64,000 nucleotides of DNA. It comes from Pyrocephalus nanus (lineage: Eukaryota; Chordata; Aves; Passeriformes; Tyrannidae). This document shows positions 1-11,613 of this stretch, piece by piece. Numbering within the stretch: the stretch's first letter is position 1; each line of letters opens with the position of its first letter. The notes beneath the pieces are model-generated. The model worked only from the letters and a program-made list of their open reading frames with translations. It searched no databases and was not told where the DNA came from. The translations under genes were made by a program, and so were the position numbers. The stretch is taken from assembly GCA_038380795.1 (NCBI GenBank), contig CM076280.1, positions 10,341,501 to 10,405,500 of the forward strand, written 5' to 3'.

Positions 1-19
1 GATGATGATGATGATGATG
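1..19. repeat. (GAT)n microsatellite
   Basis: Six uninterrupted GAT units at the window edge. The array may continue to the left. Confidence 0.9.
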
Positions 20-1001
20 TTCACACACGTGTGTGCAATGACAAGCAGGTGTGTTATTACAGAACAGGAAATTCAAATATATACATATATATAAAAATAT
101 AAACAAGTTCAAGAACAGGAAGCTCAAATGTAAAGTCAAATCCAAATATAAACTCTTCCTGCATTGGCTTCATGGAGTTTGCTCGATGTGCAGACCCTTC
201 TTCCACCCTGCTTGTGCACATTTTGGAGGCTGGAATCCAAGTTTTCAGGCATGATGTGCTGATGCAAAATGCATCACCACTACCAGGAGGCTTCCTGCCA
301 TTCCTGGCTGCAGGAAGGGTAAGGGGATTCCCCTGTCCATAGCTGGAATATCTGTATTTAACACAGTAACTATCAGCTCTCCATTCACACTGCTCAGGGG
401 GGACTGGCTTTAATCTTAATTAACTCCTCTCCATCCCAGTCCTGAAGTTTCTCTTTTTGGTTCTCACAAATGCAGCCCCAGGATTTTCTCGCTCTCTAAC
501 TCAATTTTTAACACTCTTTCTCTTGCTGTTGCACAAAAGATGCCTTTATTTCCTCCCTCTCTGCTCTATCACTCCTTCAGATCGCTGATCTGAGGGAGAT
601 CGCTTCAGATCTCGAGGGGGGAGAGAAATTTCTTTAAAACAGAGCAATGCAAAAATCACAAGAGCCACAGCTGGGTGTGTGAGATGGAGAGAGGGAGAGC
701 AGCGCCCCAGAAGCTCCTGTGTGCTCCCAGAGGGCTGGGAATACACACAAATAACCCAAATTCTTTATTCAGGTTAATCAAGCAGAGCGTGCAACCAGCA
801 ACGCTCCAGTTTTACAAACAAGCAAAGGAGGCAGAGGAAAAAAAAAAAAGCAACAATCTCCAGGCCAACCCCCCTGCTCGGTTGCCAAGGTTTCCTGACC
901 AAAAAAAATTCGAGAGGTGGCGGCGGAGCGGAATGAGTGGGAGGAAAAGAGCTCTGGGGCTCGGAAGGTGGAGGGGCTGGGGAGGAGCTGCGGTGTCAGA
1001 G

Positions 1002-1136
1002 CTCGAGGAGAGGAGAAAGGTGCTCGGGGAGAGGAGAAAGGTGCTCGGGGAGAGGAGAAAGGTGCTCGGGGAGAGGAGAAAGGTGCTCGGGGAGAGGAGA
1101 AAGGTGCTCGGGGAGAGGAGAAAGGTGCTCGGGGAG
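1002..1136. repeat. 21-bp minisatellite, about 6 copies
   Basis: Near-identical copies of a 21-bp unit with core AGGAGAAAGGTGCTCGGGG. Because 21 is a multiple of 3, all frames stay open and create spurious reading frames with a 7-residue period. It lies in the presumed TRAF1 intron. The copies are almost perfect, which suggests recent expansion. Confidence 0.92.
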
Positions 1137-2171
1137 CACTCCCGGCTCAGGTTTGCCCCTCCAGCCCGAGCTGACAGAGAGCTGAGAGGGATTTAATGTT
1201 GCCACCTTCTGGTGTTTAAGCTGGAAAACACGCTGGATGGAGCTCTGGGAGGATCTGCCTGGATCCTGATGTTCCTCTTGCTCTGGAGGACTTGGTGGGG
1301 ATGAGGAGCACATGGAAGGAGCACCTGATTCCCACCCCATTCCCACTGTTCCCCCTCTTGCTGAATAAATCTCACAGCTCAAGCCGTGGAAAGGCAGCAG
1401 TTTGGGGCAGGTTTTGGACATGCAGAGCTGCTCACTGCTATTTACACCTTCAGAATATTCCCAGCCCTCCTGCCAGGTGGGTCTTGGATCACTCTGCCCC
1501 CATCCCAGACAAAAGTCCAAGGCTGGCATTATTAATTATTATAATATAAATTTATCTAAAATTTTATATAATTAATTTTATAAATCAATATAAATTAATT
1601 ATTCTTGTTAAATCATTTGGAGGGAACAATATTAATTATTTTGAGCAAATAGGATAAAAGTTATACCTACTCACTGGGAACTTTGTGGCAGATTGAGAGT
1701 ATGATCTTCCTGGTCTATTATTGACACTGCTGATGATTTGGGGATTATTCCTGACTGTACCCAACAGAAATGATATCTGCCAGTCCTGCCTTACCAATCT
1801 GTGGGTGGGTTTAGTTTGAATAAAATTCCAGGATCTCTTCCCTGCCACTGCCAGTGCTCTTCTGCTTCTCCCCTACCTCATCCTGGCACTGAGACACTGA
1901 AAATGAGGGATTGGGGTTTTCTTTCCAGAGGTAAAAGATGGGCTGCCCCAGTCCTGGGAGAGCACACAGGCACTGCCCTCTTTGGGAAAGCAGATTTTCA
2001 CATCCAGCTCATTTTTCCCTCCAACACCAAGCTAATTTTTGCTGGAAAAATCACCAAACTCGGAAAAATTAAATCTCCTCCAAGTGCAATGAAATCAGGA
2101 TGGGAAAATGCCACGATAGATCATTTAAGCTAACTGTGTAAAGCCCTAAATTGAGAGAGGAATGTCCTTAC

Positions 2172-2980
2172 TTGGTACTCAGAGCTGGACAGGCTGCGCT
2201 GGCACTGCTGACACACCGTCACATTATTGACACAGCCATTTTCCAAGTGGTCTGCCAGTTTTTTCCTCATCACCACGTGCCCACAACCAGTGTGGCAAGG
2301 GATTAAAGCATATTCACACAAGCTCTGATGCTCCTGGAAGTCAAAAGTTAAAAAGCAACTGCTGGTTACCAAAGTGCTGATTCACATCTCTCCGTAAATA
2401 GTCCCTGTTCTGGCAGCCCAGAGCCCTGAGCTGCATTTCTTCTGAGCTCTGGTAAAGTCCCACTGCACAGAGCTGGGAGATGATTACTGGGGGAAAATTC
2501 ACCAACTTTACTGGGGATTTTTTGGTCCATTCTCAGTTTTAAAAAAGCCAAAGCCAAAACCAAACAGCTTTTGGTAAATTCGGACACGAGGTCTTGCCTT
2601 GAACTGCCTGAGTGCTTTTCTCAAAAAATAACCCAACCCTGGTCCCAGCTTTCCCCCTTGTACTCACAATTCTAATTTACATGGCAGATTCCCAAATCTT
2701 ACCCATTTAAAGATGTTACCTGGGGCAGATCAGTCTGAAAAGAAGAGTGAAGATGTGTTTCTAGGTATTTTGTTGGTATAAATGCCAGTACTGTCACTGA
2801 TGCTGATGATGCTGCATTAATCTCTGCCCCCCTTTTAATTAAGACTTTCTGTTAATCTAAACAAACTGTCTTTAAACATACTTCAAAATCTTTCATGATT
2901 CCAGACCAGCTGCATCCAAGGGTCACACAGTGGACTTTGAGTTCAGAGATCTCTTTATTGATGGCAGCATCACCAAAAGC
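2172..2980 (-). other. TRAF1: TRAF-type zinc-finger exons
   Basis: The 99-bp exon (2882-2980) encodes AFGDAAINKEI...HCVTLGC...KDFE, equivalent to the first TRAF zinc finger of TRAF2. The 162-bp exon (2172-2333) encodes EHQSLCEYALIPCHTGCG...HLENGC...CQQCQ, a second finger. The donor after SSEYQ is GTAAGG. Human TRAF1 keeps only one zinc finger, so these look like ancestral modules retained here. Confidence 0.8.
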
Positions 2981-4733
2981 CTGGAAAATAAACAGAGTAA
3001 GGGAAAAAATTGGTCAGAAAGTAATAATTTCTTCTTATTATCCTTTATTTTTATAATTTTACTGCCATAAACCTCTGTAACCCAGCAAGTTAAATCTTCG
3101 TGTAGCAGAAACCCAAATAATTATTAAACCATTTCTTCTTCTTAAAAAACACCGAGCTATTTGATGTGTTACAAATTCACTGAAAATGCTCCCTGCCCAC
3201 CACAGCTCTTATTTTACATTCCTTCTCCCAGAAACCCGAAATAACATCCCAAATGTGCTGACAGGATCGGCACTGCAGGGTCAGTGTGATTTTACAGTGC
3301 TGAACAAGGACTGGGAAAGTCCTGAGGCTGCTCTTACTTTTCTGAATCACAAAGGGTGAGGAATCCAAAGGACTAAAGCCTAAGTTCAAATGTGTAACTC
3401 TCAGCTGCCATCACATTTTACACTATCCCCTCCTCAACTGCAGTCCAGTGCGGACTCCAGGGCAGCCCAAATAATGATAAATTAATGATAAATGAATGAC
3501 AACTCACCCTTTCTTCTGCCAGCAGGCTTTCCTCACTCAGAGTGTTGGGATCTTCCTCCTTACATTTCTGGCAAATTGCATTTTTGCTGTTTCTGGTGAA
3601 AAGGAACAAGAATGAAATCCAATCCGTTGTAGTTTGGGAGGTCTTTGTAGAGGCACTGACACAAATAAACCCATGGAAATCGTAATTTCCACTCAGAATC
3701 CACAGTCCTTGTTCAGGAAAGGGCCAATTCTTAAACCCCCTGACATAAAAAACCTTTTCTTCTAGATCAGGACTAGGCCCATAAATTTATCTCTGTGTCA
3801 GTGAAAGAAGATCACCCTGGATCATAAACAAGAATAAAGATGGAAAACTATTTGTCTCGTGAATTATGCAAGAACCCCCTGTAGGGGAGGTGACACGAAA
3901 ATTGAAGTCTCTTAAAACACAGACATCTCCAAGACAAATACAAAGACCAATAAGACATTCTGTCTGTTAAAATCCTGAATATCTCTTATCAAAGGACTGC
4001 AAAGTCATGTGGAAGGATTAAACCAAGGTTAAATCAGTTAATCAAGAATTATTATGTCAGAGATAGAAAAACTGGCATCTGCCAGGCCTGGCACCCACCC
4101 TGCACGTTCCATGGTGGGAACAAGGAAACAGGGGGTCTCCTGCATCCTGAAAGGAGAGTCCTCCCAGATTTAAAATAACTGTGGGCCAGGGAGGCACAGC
4201 CTTGGCCCTGAGCACAATGACAGCTCTGGGAGTTCTTGGAGCCCATCCCTGAGCTCAGTGACAGATCTGGTTGCTCCTGGAGCTCCTGGAGCTCATCCCT
4301 GAGCTCAGTGAACGATCTGAGAGCTCCTGGAGCTCATCCCTGAGCTCAGTGACAGATCTGGGAGCTCTTAGAGTTCATCCCTGAGCTCAGTGCCAGCTCT
4401 GGGAGCTCCTGGAGCTCATCCCTGAGCTCAGTGCCAGCTCTGGGAGCTCCTGGAGCTCATCCCTGAGCTCAGTGCCAGCTCTGGGAGCTCTGGGATCCGT
4501 GGAATGCCGTGGCCAGGGACGTACCGCAGGATCCAGGCGAGGCAGGCAGAGCAGTACCTGTGCCCACACAGCGTCTGCAGGGCCTTCTTCAGGATGTTGT
4601 TGCAGTTGCTGCACAGGTACTTCTGGCCAGGCACATCCTGGCAGATGCTGGTGGGGTATCCAACGGGAAACTCGTTTTCATCGGGAGAAGAGCCCGGCAC
4701 GTCCTGCAGGCCCCTGCTGGTGTGCTCAGCCAT
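2172..4733 (-). CDS. TRAF1: TNF receptor-associated factor 1, N-terminal exons (partial; 3' part outside window)
   Basis: Cytoplasmic adaptor of TNF-receptor-family and NF-kappaB signalling. Four coding exons: 4525-4733 (ATG at 4733), 3508-3592, 2882-2980 and 2172-2333. Phases join cleanly (209+85 bp, then 99 and 162 bp) and all splice sites are GT-AG. The N-terminal segment PDENEFP...CQD resembles the mammalian TRAF1 start, and position next to C5 agrees with vertebrate gene order. Residues 41-80 form a full C3HC4 RING (C41, C44, C56, H58, C61, C64, C77, C80). Two cysteine/histidine-rich TRAF-type zinc-finger exons follow, starting AFGDAA and EHQSLC. Coiled-coil and MATH exons are not in the window. 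The ATG has G at +4 and lies just inside an exon whose acceptor is near 4747-4760, so there is an upstream non-coding exon. A TRAF2-like paralogue is possible but less likely, given the N-terminus and position. Confidence 0.88.
3508..4613 (-). other. TRAF1: RING finger of TRAF1, split over two exons
   Basis: The zinc ligands read C-x2-C-x11-C-x-H-x2-C-x2-C-x12-C-x2-C. The first six are in the first coding exon (CSNC, then CGHRYCSAC) and the last pair (CQKC) is in the second. All eight are present, so a folded RING is predicted. Mammalian TRAF1 is known as the family member without a RING and keeps only the equivalent of the last CxxC region. Whether this RING has E3 ligase activity cannot be told from sequence. 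Confidence 0.85.
4222..4497. repeat. 41-bp tandem repeat in TRAF1 intron
   Basis: About six imperfect copies of a 41-bp unit built on GAGCTCATCCCTGAGCTCAG. It abuts the donor side of the first TRAF1 coding exon, ending less than 30 bp from the exon boundary at 4525. The unit is itself rich in GAGCTC palindromes. Confidence 0.88.
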
Positions 4734-5679
4734 CGGGGCTGGGGGAATATTGCCTGTTAAAAAAGCAGGTGCTCAGATGAGACACATCCTCACTTTGATG
4801 TGAGAGGATGTATCAGGCATCAAAGCCCCCGAGCAGCTCCAGCCCAGAGCGGTGACAGTGGGGTGTGTGAGTGGCTCTAAATGTCACAGTGGGGTTTGAG
4901 CGGGTACCAGCGGGGAATTACTGCACACATCTCGAATTTCCCTCAGGCACGACGTGCAAATGGGCAGTGTGTTAAAATGAGGGGTTGGGGGGGTTTTCTT
5001 CCCTGAGTTTTTTAGCTTGTGGGAAGATGAGCCACAATCCCACCGGTCCCCCCGATTTGTTTCCTGTAGAGTAAATCCCCAATCACATTCACTTCCCAGC
5101 GGCCAAAATTTGTGATTTCCCTTCACTGATACAGAAACTGGGCAACTGGAGTGGTGACAGTGATTCTCCTTAAGTTGTAAAACTACTGGTGAGATGAAAA
5201 AGGAAATCCTAAGTCCAGAAATCCTTAACACTTGAGCTCTCTCTGGGTACACCTGGAGCCCACACGTGCCAGGACGTCCTGCACTTCCAGTTTGCTTTGG
5301 GTAACAAGAGCTGGGCAGTGGGATATTTTTGGAAATGCAGCCAAAACGGATTCTGGTGTGTCTTGGAAAGTTCAAGGAAGGTTTTCACTCAAGGACACGG
5401 TACAGTTTGATGGTAACAATGCCTTGACAAAGCTGTTTTTTTCCTGTGACACACCACAACCTATCTCAGTATTACCAGAAGCCACACTGACTAATAAACC
5501 TGGAAAAAAAAAAAAAAAATGACTCGAGGCTGCCTGGGGCCGGCCAGGCCTGTGGGCTGAGCACTTTGGGAACAACAACCAGCGTTTTCCAAGGCCTGGC
5601 TTAGCCCATCCCCACGGCCTCTGCAGGCGTTTGGAGGAGAGCTCTGCAGCAAACGCCGGAGCTGCAGAAGCTGCCGGGG

Positions 5680-5910
5680 CCGACCCTGAAAGCCGGCACA
5701 GAGCCCTAAAAGCCGGGACACAGCCCTGAGAGCCGGGACAGAGCCCTGAGAACCGGGACACATCCCTGAAAGCCGGGACACATCCCTGAAAGCCGGGACA
5801 GAGCCCTAAAAGCCAGGACACAGCCCTGAGAGCCAGGACACAGCCCTGAGAACCGGCACAGAGCCCTGAGAACCGGGACACAGCCCTGAGAGCCGGCACA
5901 CAGCCCTGGT
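5680..5910. repeat. 20-bp minisatellite next to TRAF1 CpG island
   Basis: About 11 copies of a 20-bp unit close to AGCCCTGAGAGCCGGGACAC, with scattered substitutions (GAGA/AAAA, GGG/GGC, CAC/CAG). It lies in the TRAF1 5' intron and runs straight into the CpG island. Confidence 0.9.
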
Positions 5911-6480
5911 GGGGCCGCGGCGGGGCCGGGCTGGGTTTGGGGCGCGGACCGGGGGTGGCAGCCCAGGATGGGGCACACGAGCCGTTCAGAGCCAGCCCCG
6001 GGGATGGGGAAGGAGCATCCCCCGCTCGAGGGGTCCCTGGGGCTCCATCCCAGCTCAGCGGGGCGGGGGCCGGGCAGGACCCCCGGGCAGCCTCCCCGGA
6101 GCGCTCCGCGGGGCCGGGCCCGTGTGGCTGGGGGGGGAGCGGGCGGGTCCCCGAGGCGGGAGGAGGGGGCTTGTGGGTTCCATCCCTTCATCCCTCCATC
6201 CTTCCCTTCATCCCTCCATCCTTCCCTCCCTCCTCCCCGCATCCCTCCCTCCTCCCCGCATCCCCGCATCCCGCTCCCCGGCGCTCCCCGTACCTGGGCC
6301 CGGCGCTCCCCGCGGGCACCGCTCGGTCCGATCCCGATCCCGGCGCTGCTGCCTCGCCCCGGCCGGGAGGAGCGGGGAGCACGAACCGCACCCGCGGGGC
6401 TTCCCCCGCTCCGGGCACCGCCGCAGTCCCGGCCCCGCGGGGACGGGGAAGTGGCCGAGGAAATGCCCCAAGGAGTGAAT
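5895..6480 (-). promoter_or_regulatory. TRAF1: CpG island, probable TRAF1 promoter and non-coding first exon
   Basis: GC-rich, CpG-dense sequence upstream of the TRAF1 coding start. On the minus strand a CAG|GTACGG donor falls at 6294/6293 and could end a non-coding exon 1 that joins the acceptor just before the ATG exon (4747 or 4760). A pyrimidine-rich CATCCCTCC tract fills 6180-6275. Transcription start and exon limits are inferred. Confidence 0.6.
6396..6405. promoter_or_regulatory. kappaB-like decamer in TRAF1 CpG island
   Basis: GGGGCTTCCC fits the NF-kappaB consensus GGGRNWYYCC. TRAF1 is a known NF-kappaB target in mammals. In GC-rich DNA a single match can be chance. Confidence 0.35.
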
Positions 6481-7620
6481 TCCCCCGGGACAGCCGAAAG
6501 GAAGAAGCTGGCGGCTGGTTCCTGAGAGCGGGGTGATGTGCTGCCTGACATGGTGACTCGGGCAGAAAGTCCTGCCTGCCCACAGTGTGGTCACAGCCCA
6601 AAATATCCCCTGGCTGCTCGGGGGAGCCCCTGCCCCAAATACGGGACCCTTTGGGACCTACGGGAAACCTCCCCCTGCAACCCCGCTGTGCCTCCCCCCT
6701 CAATGCAGACCGTGTGTAACTCATACAGGGCTATGAGCGACAGGAAAACTCCGGGGAGTTCAGTAATAAATGCAAATCCTTCTAAGAGTGCAGTAAAGAT
6801 TCTACAAAGGAAGGTTTCACTCTCAGCAGAAAGTTCTCCTCACCCCTGAGGAATCTCACTTTGCTGCCGCCTTGTCTAAGTTGTGACTGAGGAATCAGTC
6901 AGAAAAGCAGTGGCAGATGCAAATCTGTTCGCTTTTCCTTGTGAAGGAGACTTGGGGAATGTCCCTGAGGGTGGCTTCTTGCTGAAAATTAAATATCCAA
7001 AGCAGAGGTGGCTCTCTGGGGCCTTCACTCGGCTGCACTGGCAGCAGAGAGCACCTTCAGGTACCTGTGACTGTGTGAGAGATTGATGGACATCAGTGAG
7101 TGTTTGCTTGGAGTCTGACACCTTCCTGTGCTCTGTGTGTGCTCAGACAGACTCTTCATTTCCACTTCCCTCTCTCTGCTTCTCTGTGCTGTAAACTTAT
7201 TTGTAGATCCAGAGGTAGATCTGCAGTGCAGAGTCCCCAGGGCCCTGTGTCACCTGCAGTCTGGAAAAAAGGTGTGACACAGCTGGCTCAGTTAATCCCC
7301 AGTTTGCTTTCATCAGGGGGGTTCAAATTCCTGGCAAGTTCATTCTGCCAGGATGTGAGTGAGTTATCTTCTGACAGGGGTCTTCAAAGATTTCTGGCTT
7401 TTTCAGCCTTGGGGCTATAAAGGGGTGTGAGGTGTTAATTTTAGAAAGATCAGGGTTACACCACGGGCTCAGGTTCTGTTTGGGGATGAAGGAGCAGCTC
7501 TCTGGGCTCTCACTTCGCTCCTTTTCTCTCGCTCTGAGACTTCTCAGCAGCCTCTGTGATGCTGTGACACCTCTGCCTTCAGAGGTGCTGAGTTACACAC
7601 AGGAACCCAAGATAAGGTTT

Positions 7621-7630
7621 GGGACTTTCC
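7621..7630. promoter_or_regulatory. Canonical kappaB site upstream of TRAF1
   Basis: GGGACTTTCC is an exact canonical kappaB decamer, about 1.2 kb upstream of the TRAF1 CpG island. It is consistent with NF-kappaB feedback on TRAF1. Function is inferred. Confidence 0.4.
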
Positions 7631-8705
7631 AGGCTAGAGAGGTTTCCTCTGTTAGATTTCCCCTCGATGAGCTCAGTTAACTGAAAACAGGATGTGGCTC
7701 TGAGAGAGAGATTAAAATGCAGAGCCATTCCCCCAGTGCTCAGCACTGCAGGGCCCTGTGTTGCTGCTTAAGGTGAATGATCATTTTTGTATCCAAGGAA
7801 AAAAAAAAAAAGCTCATAAGGGAGTGGATCAATAGATTTAATCTCACCTTTTAAAAAGGAGCAAAGGGCTCGAGATTTTTAATGTGACAGATTTCACAGG
7901 GCGTTTCCAAAGGAATTCAGGCTCAGATGCTCCGTGTTACAAAGGGGGTAATCAAAGTGTAAAGAGCATTTTCAGGGCTGATAGTTGCATTCCAGAGAGA
8001 TGGTTGAGATAGAGGTGGCTCATTCTGTGAAAACAGAATTTTCAGTTAGTATAAATGACCTGGGAATGTGCACCTGTCCTAGGAAACCCTGAAAAACTGG
8101 GAAAGCACAGGAAGGAAAACTGGCTTTCCAAGCAGCTCCAGTGCCAGGAACTGGAGCTGAGTGCTCCAAGGCAAAATTCCTGCCTGTTCATAACTCTGCT
8201 ATTCAGTAGTTCTGTACCTTTTCTGAATAAAACTACCCATGAAAGAGGAGTATCTGGGATTTCATCAACCCAAGATCCAAAAAAGGAAGATTCATTACAT
8301 TTGATGTACTCCCATCCTCAGCAAACTCCACAGCTTTGCCACAATTCAATCTCTGGCCTAGAATAAAACCTTTTTTACATGTTTTAATCCTCTCTGCCCG
8401 TGTCTACCACCAGCTGTAAATGCTTTGTTGTGGGGATACCCCGAGGAGCAGCCCCCATTAAAGAGAAGGAAAGTTTCCCACTAAGTTTCAGAAGAGTTGG
8501 ACCGAAATCCTCCAAAGAGACATCAGGAATCAATTTGGTTTTCCTCAGCCCTGCTCTGCCTCAGGATTTTTTCCAGATCATATTCTCTGTAAGATAATAT
8601 TATCCTCAGCTTCCTAGGGATTTATTTTTTTCCTTCCTAAAGAATAGATGCTCTGGAGCACTTCTGCAGCATTTGTCAGGAAAAAAGCACCCCAAAATTG
8701 ACAGT

Positions 8706-8708
8706 CTG

Positions 8709-8774
<66 letters not shown>

Positions 8775-8790
8775 ATCTATCTATCCATCT
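8706..8790. repeat. (CTAT)n microsatellite
   Basis: About 17-18 tetranucleotide units, nearly perfect, with one ATC interruption near the right end. Likely polymorphic. Confidence 0.95.
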
Positions 8791-11412
8791 AATCTCTCAT
8801 TTCAGTCCCTCATTAAAGCACTTTCCACAAGACAAGCCAAGGAATCCCCCCTTGAAGGGGAAAGAGAAAATTAAGTGTTTGTGTGTCACAGTGGCCTGGA
8901 GGGTTTCCTACAAGCAGAAAGGATTTCAGAGTAAATCAGGAGGAGGTTTCTGAGCCTGCCTCTGATTTTTTGGGCAGCCAGGCAGACCTTTTTCACACTA
9001 AGAAGCTTCCTGGTGGTCTCCTGTCTCAATCACTCCCCCCACACCGGGGAGGTGAGCCCAGCATGGCCCAGTTGGTGCCAGTTTGCCCAGTTGAGGCTCT
9101 GGCCACACCAAGGGTTGATGCCCCCCTCGTGGTCGTATTTCTGTTGCTCTGGACGTGCCCAGGGCCTGAGCTGAACTGGAAAATTCTTTGCTGCTTATTT
9201 CCATTCTTAATGAACTCTGGGAACGGGCTCAGTGCCCGGGGGAAAGCTGCCAAAACTCTCCTCCAGAGCCCTGGATGTGACATGAAAAAACAAGTTCAGG
9301 TCCAGTGTCTTTTTGAGGCTAAACCAGCTGGGAAAAATAAATCTGGATATTCCATTGGCAGCTCAGGCCACCAGCACAGTGGGGGTGAAACAGTGATCAG
9401 AAAACTCGGTGGGATTGATTGGGATTGATCAGTGAGAAAAGGAAGCATCAGGTCTCTTTATTAATGCCTTCATTAATTCTCAATAATGACAAGAACTGGG
9501 GGAAGAGGGAAGGTCCTGGTAAATCTCCATTAACCCATTTCAGAATTTGCTGATTTTGTTAATAATAGAGATAAAAAAAAGAGATGTTTGGGTGTTGTTT
9601 TGCACATGACAGAAGCAGGAGGAGACTGCACTGAATTTCAGCTCCCTGAGACCACAATTCACTTGGCTGTTGGGGGATGAGCAACAGCACCAGGCTCAGC
9701 TTTCCAAGAGCATTTTCCAGCATAATCCATAATCCTGACTGATTTCCACACCCCCCACTTGCAAGATCTGTTTGTACCTGCACCCAGGGGACACTGCAGG
9801 TCCCACAGGAGGCTTTTGATCCTGTCTTGGGTTTGAGATTCCTGACCAAAACAGGAGCTTAGGAAGAAAAAAAAAAAAAGATTGGTGACTCCAAACTTTT
9901 GGAATGACACAAATGAAGATGTGTTTGCACCAAGAGCCTGGGCATGGATATTCTCAAGGACCTTCCAGCAGAAGGGTTTCATGGAAAATTTTATGATGTA
10001 GGCAGTGAAAATGACATTTTTTTTAATGGAATTTTGCTTTTATAAATAAGGAAGAAAACCTGGCAGAGGCAGAGAACTCAGCCATGGAGTGAGTGAACAA
10101 TTTAAATCCCATTTATGCCCAGTCTGGCCCCAGCAGTAGAATTTCTGTTTCTGAACTGTAAATCACTTCAGCAGGTACAAACTGGCCCAGTGGAGGGGGA
10201 ATCTGATACCTCAGCTGATTCCAATGTAGCTTTTTTTGTTTACTTCACTCGAAAAAGAAATGGTAGTTTTGGTTGTCAAGTAGCAAATAAACAAAGGAAC
10301 TGTGGCCTGAACCCCAGCACCTCAGGGACAATCTGCATTTCGTGACTTCCAGCTCTGAGTGTGGGTAAATGCATTTTCTAAACAACCCCCTGTGTGCAAC
10401 AACAATTTCCTGGGATGGAAGAGAAAGGGTTCAAAGCAGCAAGCTTTACTCAGGATTTCTCTGCTATTGTTTTCTGAACTTCAGTGTTCTTTGTATGACA
10501 GTTGTGGTGTTGAATTCAGCTCAGTATTTTCCAGGAAAGCAGTTGCTGCTTCAACATGTACCCAAAATTCCCAGTTCATTCAGGACCTGTAAAGCAAAGG
10601 GCTGGAATTCTGTCACGGTGCAGGAACTGGAAAAACCAAACCTTTGGTTCCCAGGAGAGCCACAGGGCCAAAGCCAGATATTTCTTCTAATTAGAGATGA
10701 AAACATTATTAAATATCTCCAAAAATTGGAAGCAGATGGAACTCCTCTAAGGTGGGGGTTTTACTGGAAAACAACTGAGGGCCCTGCCAGAACTCTGGGG
10801 GTTCTGCTGTAGGAATTCAGCAGGAGATTGGGAACACATTTTGCTGGGAGACATCCCCCACAGGCTGAAAATAACCCCCTGTGGGGTCAAGTCACACCAA
10901 TCAGGATGGATGGAAAGTGGCAGCTCTCAGAGAGGGATTATTTTTAATTATGAAATAATATTCACTCCGAAGGAAAACCCAAACTGGATTTCCTTCCTGT
11001 GTGTTTACTCGTGTTTTCCACCCCCCCTGCTGTCAATGGATCTGCAGAGCCTGTCAGCAGATCCCACAGCTCTTTGTTTGTGGAAATGGGTGGTGGAGGG
11101 TTTTTATTTTTTAAAAAAAGGAGTTTTGAACTGGAAAGCAATGACAGCAAGGATTCAGTCTGAGGATTTTGTGCTCTCTACCAAGGCAGGATCCCACTTG
11201 CTGACTGAGAGGAGGCTGTGCCTGCACTGAACATCCTCACTGCTGGTCAGAAAGTCATTTTGGGGGGATATTCTGGCTTTGCACTGCCCACAGGCACTGA
11301 GCACACCCAGTGGGATGAAGTGAACAACTCTCCTCTCCTGGAGGGTCTCAGCTGTAAGGGCAGCATCACAACAACACAAAGATTTTGTGGTAATTTGGAT
11401 TTGCATCCTCAC

Positions 11413-11613
11413 CTGAGCATTTTCCTCCTTCCCACAGTGTTTAATGCAGGTTTTCAGGTCAGCCAGCAGAATTGTGACAGTCACTGCTGAGGCAATAAAA
11501 CCATTAACCTGCTGCAGGGATTTAGGATTCCTCTGATAAAACTTGTAGGGAATTCCTGACTCCAAAGCCTTTTTGACACAGCACTGGTGTGGGTGAGGGC
11601 TGGGGGTGATCTC
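11413..11613 (-). other. Unassigned exon-like open stretch (67 codons)
   Basis: The minus strand shows a TCTTCCAG acceptor, a 201-bp open stretch in phase 0, and a CAG|GTGAGG donor. The translation is cysteine-bearing (QCC, TCIKHC) and contains QQVNG, which superficially fits the cystatin QxVxG motif. It matches no protein I know. The open frame continues on both sides and the other frames are also fairly open, so this may be chance. Confidence 0.25.

Larger units (their letters stand above)
1..2171 (-). other. TRAF1: Intron of TRAF1 (incomplete at window edge)
   Basis: This stretch follows the donor of the last TRAF1 zinc-finger exon seen in the window. I found no further TRAF zinc-finger, coiled-coil or MATH exon in it on the minus strand, so the remaining TRAF1 exons should lie left of position 1. 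It contains a GAT microsatellite at the edge, a 21-bp minisatellite near 1.0-1.14 kb and an AT-rich patch around 1530-1640. The assignment as intron is inference from the known TRAF domain order. Confidence 0.6.

Noticed and set aside
996..1529. Long minus-strand open stretch with seven-residue repeats
   Set aside because: It is kept open by the 21-bp minisatellite; the repeat peptide (PLPEHLS) is an artefact.
5372..6551. Long minus-strand open stretches over 5.4-6.5 kb with collagen- or surfactant-like repeats
   Set aside because: They arise from the 20-bp minisatellite plus the CpG island and have no ordinary exon structure.
8706..8790. CRISPR-like regular repeats
   Set aside because: A simple tetranucleotide microsatellite with no spacers, in a vertebrate genome.
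8883..9428. 181-codon open stretch on the plus strand in the TRAF1-C5 gap
   Set aside because: It starts at GTG rather than ATG, has low-complexity-free but unrecognisable sequence, and shows no clear splice sites or homology. Probably chance.
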